Source: Sphagnum magellanicum (lineage: Eukaryota > Streptophyta > Sphagnopsida > Sphagnales > Sphagnaceae). Taken from it: 64,000 nt of DNA. The translations under genes and the position numbers were made by a program. The notes beneath the pieces were generated by a model, which was given only the letters and a program-made list of their open reading frames with translations, made no database searches and was not told the DNA's origin. Below, piece by piece: positions 13,003-23,575 of this stretch. The first letter of the stretch is position 1; each line of letters begins with the position of its first letter. The stretch is from the NCBI GenBank assembly GCA_021904315.1, contig CM038919.1, forward strand, positions 20,315,666-20,379,665, in the 5' to 3' direction.

Positions 13003-16000
13003 ATGTCTTCTGAGGATCTGGTGAATTTGGATGAGTTTGAAGCTCTGGCCAAGGCCAAGCTGCCGAAAATGGCATTTGACTATTTTGCCTCCGGTTCAGA
13101 AGATCAGCATAGTTTGAGAGAGAATCGGAATGCATTCTCTCGCATCAGGTAATAATCTCCTTGCAGCAGCAACAACAACAACAACAACAAGATCCAGTTG
13201 GTTGGTTTGTTACAAAGTGGTCTTCCTCTCTCGTGTATTGTTGTCTTCTAGGGTTCTTTGATTTCCCCACACATTTCTCTTGAAAGATGATCAAAGCTGC
13301 TCCTCTTGCTGTTGTTGTTGAAGGACTGTTGTTGCAGTTCCTTTGCAATTCCAGTGCTGAATTCTGACATTTTCCCATTTGCAGTTTGGAGCTTATATTG
13401 TTGATTAGAGCTGTCTGCCTTTGTAGACCTGATGACGGAGCAATTGAAAACTATGTGTTTTTTTGGAGCAGGTTCCGGCCACGAATACTTGTGGATGTGA
13501 GTAATGTGGACACATCAACAACTGTTTTGGGTTTCCGAATTTCTATGCCCATCATGGTGGCCCCAACAGCTATGCACAAATTAGCAGATCCTGAAGGTGG
13601 CTTGAATGAATTTTTGGTTGTATGAATCCTTGGGTTGTCTCAGTGATTGTATGTATCACAGATGATTTCAGTCTGGTGATTGCTCCCTGACGAAGATTTC
13701 CAATTGAAAAAGTGGCAAATGGAACTTGTTGAGGGGTGGATGTTTTGCAGGTGAAGTTGCAACAGCAAGAGCTATATCAGCTGCAGATACAATCATGGTA
13801 TTTGCTCAAATCCCTTTGTTTGCTGGCATTTATGCCCTTACTCTGGATGCTTCTTTGGTTGCTAGTCTTTGTATTCTGGACACATGTACACACCAATTTT
13901 GTGTCTGTTCACATCATCAAAACTTGAATTTTATATAATCAGAACACTCAGAAGATTGATTGCTGAGGATTTTGTTGTGAATATGGAGCTCTTCTGGGTA
14001 TGGTGAATTTCTTGGAAGATATATTTTTTCTTGAAAATCAAATGCCTCATCAAGTAGACATGCAATCATGCAATTTCTGGATGGATTTGTGTACATCACT
14101 TTGTAGCATGCTTTGAAATGCTTGGACCTGATCATACGTGAACATGAGCATGGGATCCATGATCAAATAACAGACTGCATTGCAGTTCACATCTCTACAG
14201 TCCTGGTGGAGACTCTGTCTTGACACAATTCAGCTGACTAGATTTTCATGTATCCGGTAGTCATGGCATGCCTGACAGGTCTTATGTCCCAAGCTTTCAA
14301 GTGGAATTGGTATTCATGGGGGTTATGCAGATTTTGTCGTCCAGTTCCAGTTGCAGCATGGAAGAGGTTGCAGCAACAGGTCCAGGAGTTCGGTTTTTCC
14401 AGCTTTATGTAAGCTGAAAATCCCCTGTGATTGAGAACTTGTCCACATGGCTGTCTCTAAATGCAGAGAGGGGAGGACACCTTCAAAACTAGTTTACACA
14501 ATGCAAACCAGAGAATGTGAGTTAGAGAGAGTATACCAATCTATCCTGAGTTGTACAAAATGTGATACTCACCAACTGGGACTTTGCACTCTTTACTCAA
14601 AATGATTTATCACTAAGACAAAACTGCAACACAGATGTATGTGGCACCACTGATCCTGTAGTGATACAGGTCATAGACCCTGCGCTGGTTCACTTTTCAC
14701 ACTACTGGGTCCAGTTTGTGATCCAGTTGTGTGGCAGTTTTTGTGACAACCCTCAAATTTTTCACTCGTCAAATTCATTGAACGAACAGGTTTACAAGGA
14801 GAGACACATCACCACACAATTGGTGCATCGGGCAGAGGATGCAGGCTACAGTGCAATAGTGCTGACAGTGGATACACCACGACTTGGCCGCAGAGAAGCA
14901 GACCTCAAGAATAAGTCTGTATTTAAATTGAGCCAGAGTCTGCAGACACCTCCACAAAACCACCCTGCCAAAATGAATTCTGAAGTTTTTGACAGTTGAA
15001 AGCTGTTGGTAATGCCAACTTGCTAAACTTGGTAGGCATTGTGTTGCTGCAGGTTCAAATTGCCACCTCATGTGTCCTACAAGAACGTGGAGGGCCTCCT
15101 GAATGTTAACAACTTGGAGAAGGTGAACATAATCACCACCCACCTCATCAAGCTATGGAAGGAGTGAGAAGATCATAGCTCATGAATTATCCAAGAGTCA
15201 GTGTCAGTTTCTGTTAAGGTTCTGACACATTGGTGGTTTGACAGACCAGTGATTCTGAACTTGCTGCATGGGCAGATAACCTTTTTGACAGATCCCTCAA
15301 CTGGAAGGTGGGTTTCCCGGGTTCTTGCAAGGGGAGTAATTTTTCCAAATTTTCTTCAAGGAGAAGGAACATGGTCCAATGTGTAGATACCATGTCTTAA
15401 ATCACCTCTAATGCATTTGCACCAGAGGCTAACTGACTTGCACCACTGGCCCTAGGGTGTGGACCTGAATTCCAGATTCTCTCAATTGCAATCCTGGTTT
15501 TTCACTCCTATAACACAAGTGGTATCTTCAGGATGTCAAATGGTTGCAAAGCATTACCAAACTGCCTATAATTCTCAAGGGAATTCTGACTGTTGAGGAT
15601 GGTAAGTTCATGTGCCACAGTTCTGTTTGCCTACTTACATGGTATAAAGTTACGTATGTCTGCTGTTTTCATATGGTGTACAGTGATAATTTTCCAGAAA
15701 TTTACAGTGGCTTACTTGAGTAATCATGGCTGGCACATTTGGAACATGCCTGCAGCAATATTGGCAGTGCAGGCTGGAGCTGCTGCCATTATGGTTTCTA
15801 ATCATGGAGCTCGGCAACTCAACCATGTTCCTGCTACAATTTCTGTACTTGAGGAGGTTTGCCTGACAGACTCTTATCTTTCTCAACTATGATTTCACAG
15901 GCAGGTTACATCCGCTACTGAGTTTGCTCATATGGTCAGATAACCATCTGATAAGTTGGAAACATGAAATGTAGATTGTGAAGGCTGTGGGTGGGCGAGT

Positions 16001-16588
16001 ACCCGTCTTTCTTGATGGAGGAATTCGTCGGGGCACAGATGTCTTCAAGGCTCTTGCGCTAGGTGCATCTGGTGTTTTTGTAAGTGCTCATTAAAGTTTC
16101 CAGGAGAGCTCCTTTAACTAAATGGCAAAAAAGTTGCACATTAAAACCACTCCCATACTGCATCAGATGTCTGGTATTTGTAAGATCAGATGACACATCA
16201 CTCTTGTGTTTAGCTGATTGATGGATGTCTCAGAATGCTTAATCAAGATGATTCCTGACTGTAAACTGCCCACAAGCAAAAATACTGTAGAGGTGGAATG
16301 GTCATCAAAAAAGATCCACTTGCCTTGTTTGAGATCTATAATTGAAGGGTGAATCAAAGTCCTGATCAACTAAGTTCCTGACTGGTCTTTGGAGCACAGG
16401 TAGGGAGACCTTCAGTATTTGGACTTGCAGTAGACGGGGAGGCTGGGGTGAGAAAGGTGCTACAGATGTTACAAGATGAGCTGGAGCTCACAATGACACT
16501 CATGGGTGTCTGCTCAATCAAGCAAATTCGTAGGAATCATCTTCAAATTGGGCACGAGCATCACACAGCCATCAATTCAAAGCTTTAG
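13003..16588 (+). CDS. GLO: Glycolate oxidase-family (2-hydroxyacid oxidase), copy 1
   Basis: Eleven exons: 13003-13148, 13472-13596, 13751-13797, 14331-14408, 14790-14914, 15053-15122, 15245-15307, 15532-15601, 15756-15856, 15975-16079, 16400-16588 (1,119 nt, 372 aa), all in phase. FMN-dependent oxidases of this family turn glycolate into glyoxylate and H2O2 in peroxisomes during photorespiration. Conserved pieces: FDYFASG (Tyr27 = spinach Tyr24), [15 protein letters not shown] (Tyr132), [12 protein letters not shown] (Asp160, Arg167), IILKGIL (Lys234), SNHGARQL (His258, Arg261), [22 protein letters not shown], and a C-terminal SKL peroxisome signal. Odd points: the LSSWATSS block of standard plant enzymes reads ILSSSSSCS, so spinach Trp108 is Ser111; and the Asp after RQL is Asn264. 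Flavin and catalytic residues are otherwise kept, so it is probably active, perhaps on a different 2-hydroxyacid. Confidence 0.93.
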
Positions 16589-18870
16589 TATGTGTCCCAG
16601 CAGCTGGTCTTTCAGGAATTAGGGGTTGACCCTCTCAGACATACCATAAAAGCACACATCCGTGTAAAAATATAAAGTTTCATAAATTAAATGTTGAGTA
16701 AAAATTAAAATTTTAATTAGTTCCACAATATAATAGGATTATGTTCGTTTTCACAATCCAAATATAACTTTGGTATATAAGGTATGTATGAATAATAGGT
16801 ATTTTTTAAAATTAAGACAAATATAACATAGTTGATAAACTTTAGGTATTAATTGCTATTTTATGTTCAATCAATAAAAGGAAGGGGGTAAATTTATCAT
16901 CTTGTAATACATCATATATTGAATCCCAATAACAAATTTGGAATGTGAATCAATATGAATTTTTTCATTTTGTGATGGTTGTCATGCACACCAATATTGG
17001 CACCAAGATGAAACTCGCCTGCAAACACATAAGAATTCAAGCCCAAACACAAAAAGGAAAGCTATAAATATAAAAACGATACAAAAACAAGAAATCTATG
17101 CATAACACAAAACCTATCAAAATTTATCATCTTGTAATACATCATATATTGAATCCCAATAACAAATTTGGAATGTGAATCAATATGATTTTTTTCATTT
17201 TGTGATAGTTGTCATGCACACCAATATTGACACCAAGACGAAACTCACATGCAAACACAAGAAAAGAATTCAAGCCCAAACATAAAAAAGAAAGTCAGAA
17301 ACATAAAAACCTTACAAAAACAAGAAGTCCATGCATAACACAAAACCTATCAAAACATGAAATAACTATGTCTAGAATCCCGAATCACCAAAAGTGATTT
17401 GAGATGACATTCCATGGGATTTTATCCCAAAATCGAATATTTTGAATTGCGTTTGAATATTAGCACTTGGGTTAATCACTATGACGAATCAATTAGAATA
17501 TTAATATTATCCTTATGGAAAACACAATAGTTTATAATGCCATAGTTAGTTTTCACATTATTGTACCACTAATATTATTCCAATTTGGTAATTCAATCCC
17601 TTGTTGGAAATGTTTTAAAAGTAGATTGAAGCAATGTAAAATATATGGGTGGCCTTTTGTAGATTTTTTATATGCACCTAAAAATAAAAATGAAAAAACA
17701 TGAGCAATTTTTTAAATATATATATATATCTAAGGAGGGTGAGAAAAACCACTCCAAAAGTTATTTGATAAGCTCACCTTTGTTGGACAATAAAGTAACC
17801 CAACTTTTTCATAATGGGGAAAAGCTAATTATGAAAATATAATTTCAAACCTAATTAGAATAAATTTTGGAATCATTCTAACTATACCATGGGACAAAAT
17901 CTTCCATCAATCCAAACATTCATCCATTCACCTTCCATCAATCCAACGTTCATCCATTCATCATCCACTATATAATTTTTGTTTCACCTTTAATAATAAT
18001 AATTTTTAAAAAATCATACATTGTTTGGGACCTCATTTTGTTCAATACCCCAATTTTGGTCACACACATTAAAAATGGTCATATAGGCAACAATCTCTTC
18101 AACTAACGATGCATCCACACCTAATAATTAATTAAGTGTTAAATGCACGTTAAAACAAAAATAAACATATTCGATGTCCCACACCTCATATTACAAATAC
18201 AACATGGCATCTAACAGGCAAGTGATATTAAAATGTTATTAAAAAATGTGTTAATAAAAATAACAACTCACGTTAAAATAACATAAATAAATATAAATAA
18301 ATAGACTAAAATTGTAATGTTAATAAAGATGCAACAAATTAAGCAAATAAATCGATGTTTTTAACAATTTGAGAATATTTTTCTACACATTGCTATATAT
18401 GTGTTGGAGTTTCTATGCATCCTTTCATGCTTGAGTTTTATCATTCTCTATTCGAATGCTATATTTGCAATATATTTTATTTTTGCATTTCTCTATAAGC
18501 ACATAAGCGGTTTCACAATTTTCAATGTGATTGAGTTTTCTTTTGTGTATCACTTCACACTTAATTTGTTTACTCTTGAAATCGATCTTTTTCTTCTATA
18601 TATGATATTATATTATTACATTTATTTGTAATTTATAATTTGAATATCTTTGATGTTTTATTTACAATAATACATGTTTAATCAACATTTTGGGATCAAC
18701 ATAATGTTTAAATGACATTATTAAATTAATAATCCTTTAATGTCCTTTAAATGACATCCATAAGGATGATAAAATATTCAACATCCATGGAATTTGGAAA
18801 CACACATGGTGGTTGGTTACCATGGTCAAGAGTCCAAGTGGGTATAGTTCCAGTTAGCTTGCAGGACAGA
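16589..18870. other. AT-rich spacer between the two glycolate oxidase genes
   Basis: After a short 3' region of ordinary composition (to about 16660) the sequence is AT-rich and holds no exon I can support. It contains the 230-bp tandem duplication listed separately. Possible open frames here have random composition and no family resemblance. Confidence 0.6.
16891..17353. repeat. Two-copy ~230-bp direct tandem duplication
   Basis: Copy A (16891-17120) and copy B (17121 to about 17353) start at AATTTATCATCTTGTAATAC and end at AAACCTATCAA, with only scattered substitutions and small indels. The copies abut exactly. High similarity in an otherwise decayed spacer suggests a fairly recent event. 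No coding content. Confidence 0.9.
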
Positions 18871-18871
18871 G

Positions 18872-19905
18872 CCAATGAGTGAAAAAAGCATCCAATTGGA
18901 TGAGACTATTTTCGTAAATGAGTGAAAAAATCATCCAATTGGATTAGACTATTTTCGTAAATGAGTGAAAAAATCATCCAATTGGATGAGACTATTTTTG
19001 TAAATGAGTGAAAAAAACATCCAATTGGATGAGACTATTTTTGTAAATGAGTGAAAAAAACATCCAATTGGATGCGACTATTTTCGAAAATGAGTGAGAA
19101 AATCATCCAATTAGATCAGACTATTTTTGTAAACCAGTAAAAATATCATTCAATTGGATGAAACTAATTTTCCTAAATAAGCATAAAAACTCATCCAATT
19201 GGAAGAAACTATTTTCCTAAATAAGTGATAAATCATCCAATTGAATGAAACTATTTTCCTAAGTGAGTGAAAAAAATCACCCAATTGGATGACACAATTT
19301 TCCTAAACAAGCAAAAAATCATCCAATCGGATGCAACTATTTTCCTGATTAAGCAAAAATCATTCAATTGATGAAACTACTTTCCTACATAAGTGAAAAG
19401 TCATCCGATTGGATGGAACTATTTTCCTCTAAGTGAAAAAATCATCCAATTGGATAAAACTATTTCCTTGAAATAAGTGAAAATTCATCCTACTGGGTGA
19501 GACGATTTTCCTAAATAAATGAAAAATCATCCAATTGGATGAAACTATTTTTCTAAAGAAGTGAAAAATCATCCAATTGGAGGAAACTATTTTCTGAAAG
19601 AAGTGGGAAAAAGCATCCAATTGGATGAAACTATATTCCTAAAGAAGTGGAAAAAGTCATCCAACGCGATGAAAGTATTTTCCTTAAGAAGTGGAAAACA
19701 ATCATCCAATTGGATGAAACTATTTTCCTAAAAAAAGTGAAAAATCATCCAATTTGATGAAACCATTTTCCCAAAGAAGTGGGAAAATTCATCCAATTGG
19801 ATGAAACTATATCCCTAAAGAAGTGAAAAATCCATCCAATCCGATGAAATTATTTTCTTTAAGAAGTGGGAAAAATCATCCAATTGGATGAAACTATTTA
19901 CCTGT
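18872..19905. repeat. ~43-bp minisatellite, about 24 copies, with a palindromic core
   Basis: Head-to-tail units built from ATCCAATTGGATGAAACTA, then TTTTCCTAAA, then GAAGTGAAAAA. The core ATCCAATTGGAT is a perfect 12-base palindrome in most copies and holds a CCAAT box on both strands. Units vary from about 38 to 46 bases and decay is mild. The array stops about 340 bases before the start codon of the second glycolate oxidase gene, close to where the duplicated promoter similarity starts. Confidence 0.93.
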
Positions 19906-20241
19906 GGAACGGTTTTCCTAGAAGCTCCTATAAGCGCGCGAGAGAGAAAGGGAGAGGAGCGAGGGCAGGCGCCGGGGGTCGGGGGGGGACGGCGAGCTAG
20001 CCAGCGAGCACGATACTAGAATTTTGTGATTTGTGGGTGTGGGGGAAAGGAATTCGGATTGTTATGATTATGTGGGATTAGTGCAAAAGAGTATTCACAA
20101 TTGTGTGCATTTCATATAGATGTGAGTGGTTGGCGTGGAGGAGCAAAGCAGAAGAATTGACGTTGGAAGCAAGTGAAGAGAGGAGCATCGAATTAGAGAA
20201 AACAGAACAGACAAACAGTCGAGAACTGTTTTTAGTCAGCG

Positions 20242-23200
20242 ATGTCTTCTCAGGAGCTGGTGAATGTGGACGAGTTTGAAGCTGTGGCTAAGATCAAGCT
20301 GCCAAAAATGGTTTTTGACTATTTTGCCTCGGGCTTAGACGATGAGTATACTTTGAGAGAGAATCGGAAAGCATTCTCTCGCATCAGGTAATAATCTTCT
20401 TCTTCTCTGTAACAACAACAATAACAACGAGATCCAGTTGGTTGGTTTGTTACAAAGTGGTCTTCCACTCTCCTGTATTGTTGTCTTCTAGGGTTCTTTG
20501 ATTTCCCCACCTACTTCTCTTGAAAGATGATTACAGTTGCTCCTCTTGCTGTTGTTGTTGAAGGAATGTTTGTTGCAGTTCCTTTGCGATTCCAGTGCTG
20601 AATTCTGATATTTTCCCATTTGCAGTTTGGAGCTTACATTGTCGATTAGAGCTTGCTGCCTTTGTAGATCCAATGATGGAGCAATTGAAAACTTGGAAGC
20701 TGCTGCTTATATGGTTTTCTTGTGTGCAGGTTGCGGCCACGAATACTTGTGGATGTGAGTAGCGTGGACACATCAACAACTGTTTTGGGTTTCAGAATCT
20801 CAATGCCGATCATGGTGTCTCCAACAGCTCATCACAAATTGGCACATCCTGAAGGTGGCTTGAATTTTTTTTCTTGTATGCATCCTTGGGTTGTCTTGGT
20901 GATTGTATCACAGATTATTTCAGTCTGGTGATTGCTCCCTGATGAAGATTTGCAATTAAGAAGGGCAAATCGAACTTGTTGAGGGGCGGATGGTTGCAGG
21001 TGAAGTTGCAACAGCAAGAGCTATATCAGCTGCAGATACAATCATGGTATTTGTTCAAATCCTTCACTTGCTGGCATTTATGTGAACATGCATGCAGGAT
21101 CCATGATCAAATAGTGGACTAGATTGCAGTTCACATCTCTACAGTCCTGGTGGAGACTCCCCTCTTCACACAATTCAGCTGGCTAGGCTTTTGTGCATCG
21201 GGTAGTCATGGTTTATGTCCTGAGCTGAACTGGAATCGGTAATTATGAGGGTTATGCAGATTTTGTCATCCAGTTCCAACTGCACCATGGAAGAGGTTGC
21301 AGCAGCAGGTCCAGGGGTTCGCTTTTTCCAGCTCTATGTAAGCTGAACATCTCCTGTGATCAAGAACTGTCCACAATTTGTCCTGGCTGTCCAAAAATGC
21401 ACAGAGGGTGGGACACCAGTTTAGACAATGCAAACCAGAGAATGTGAGTTCAAGTGAGTATAACAATCTGTGCTGTCTTGTTTATACAAAATGTGATACT
21501 CACCAACTGGGACTTTGGGCTCTTTACTCAAAATGACTCTTATCACCAACACAAAACTCCAACACAGATATATGTGGCAGTGCTGATCCTGTAGTGCTGC
21601 AGGTTATAGACCCTGCCCTAGTTCACTCTTCACACTACTGGATCCAGTTTGTGATCCAGTTTTGTGGCAGTTTTTGTGACAAACCTGAATTTTTTTTTGG
21701 TCAAATTCATTGAGCTTAACAGGTTTACAAGGACAGAGACATCACCACACAATTGGTGCGTCGGGCAGAGAATGCTGGCTACAGTGCAATGGTGTTGACA
21801 GTGGATACACAACGAGCTGGACGCAGAGAAGCAGACCTGAAAAACAAGTTTGTATTCAAATTGAGCCCGAGTTTACAGACACCTCCATGCAAGATCACCC
21901 TGCCCAAATGGACTTTTGACGTTTTTGATGGTTCAAAACTGTTGGTAACACTAATTTGTTAACCTTAATAGTCATTGTGTTGCTGCAGGTTCAAATTGCC
22001 ACCTCATGTGTCCAAAAAAAATTTCGAGGGCCTCGTGAATGTTAACAACTTGCCAAAGGTAAGCATAGTCACCACCTCATCAAGCCATGGAAGGAGTATG
22101 AGGATAATAGCTCACAAATTGTCCAAGAGTTGGTCTCATGAGACTCTTTATAAGATTTTTGAATTTCCAGACCAGTACATGACTGATTCTCTCTGTGCTA
22201 CAAGGTTTCTCTTAAGTTTCTGACATGTTGGTGGTTTGACAGACCAGTAATTCTTCACTTTCTGTGTGGGCAGATAACCTTCTTGACAGATCCCTCAACT
22301 GGAAGGTGCATTTCCTAGGTTCTCTCAAGTGGAGTATTTTTTCTGACTTTTCTTCAAGGAGAATGAACAATGGTCCAATGTGTATGAACATGAACCATGT
22401 TTTGCATCATCTCTAACACACTTGTACCAGAGGTTATCGACTGGCCCTAGGTTGTGGACTTGAACTGTAGATTCTCTCAATTGCAATCCTGGTTTTTACT
22501 ACTGTAATATACAACTGGTATCTGCAGGATGTCAAATGGTTGCAAAGCATTACCAAACTGCCCATAATTCTCAAGGGGATTCTTAGTGTTGAGGATGGTA
22601 AGGTCCTGTTCCACAGCCCTGTTTGGCTACTTATGCATGGTATAGATTTTTCTGTGTTTGCTATTTTTATATAGTGCGCAGTGGTAATTTTTCCAGAAGT
22701 TTATGGTGGCTTGTTTGACTAATTGTGCCTGGCACATTTCAAACAAGCTTGCAGCAATACTGGCAGTGCAGGCTGGAGTTGCTGGTATTTTCGTTTCAAA
22801 TCATGGAGGTCGGCAACTGGACAGTGTCCCTGCTACAATTTCTGTACTTGAGGAGGTTTGTCTGGCTGACTCTTATCTTTCTCAATTGTGATTTCACAGG
22901 CAGTTTGCATCTGCTACTGAGTTTGCTCATATGGTCAAATACCCATCATGAAATGTAGATTGTGAAGGCTGTGGGTGGGCGAGTACCCGTCTTTCTTGAC
23001 GGAGGAATTCGTCGGGGCACAGATGTCTTCAAGGCTCTTGCGCTAGGTGCATCTGGTGTTTTGGTAAGTGCTGATTAAAGTTTCCAGGAGAGCTCCTTTA
23101 ACTAAGTGGCAAAAAAAATTGCACATCAACACTACTCCCTTGCACTGCATCAGCTGTCTAGAGTATTTTGTATGACCAGATGACACAACACTGATGTTTA

Positions 23201-23575
23201 GCTAGTTGATGCTTAAACAAGATGATTCCTGAATGTAAACTGAGACCATTAAATCCCACAAGCAAAAAATACTGTAGAGGTGTTATGGTCATCAAAATGG
23301 ATCTACTTGCCTTGTTGAGGTCTACATATAAAGGGTGAATCAGGATTCACAATCAACTAAGTTTCTGACTGTTCTTTGTGGCACAGGTAGGAAGGCCTTC
23401 AGTTTTTGGACTTGCAGTGGATGGGGAGGCTGGGGTGAGAAAGGTGCTACAGATGTTACAAAATGAACTGGAGATCACAATGGCACTCATGGGTGTCTGC
23501 TCAATCAAACAAATCTATCGGAATCATGTTCAAACTGAGCATGAGCATCACACAGCCATCAATTCAAAGCTTTAG
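20242..23575 (+). CDS. GLO: Glycolate oxidase-family (2-hydroxyacid oxidase), copy 2
   Basis: Tandem paralogue of the gene at 13003. Exons: 20242-20387, 20730-20854, 21000-21046, 21260-21337, 21723-21847, 21989-22058, 22243-22305, 22528-22597, 22755-22855, 22959-23063, 23387-23575 (372 aa). Every exon has the same length as in copy 1, and introns are alignable. It ends in SKL, so it should be peroxisomal. Kept: [41 protein letters not shown]. Changed: the Trp108 site is Ser (ILSSSSNCT); [12 protein letters not shown] reads [17 protein letters not shown] reads SPTAH, next to the flavin-binding loop. The catalytic Tyr, Asp, Arg, Lys and His equivalents survive and there is no frameshift or stop. 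It appears functional but diverges more from standard enzymes than copy 1 at conserved motifs. Activity and substrate are unknown. Confidence 0.9.

Noticed and set aside
14915..14999. Read-through of glycolate oxidase exon 5 to a stop at 14999
   Set aside because: Splicing at 14914 to 15053 keeps phase and restores the KNKFKLPP order of the family; copy 2 uses the equivalent site.
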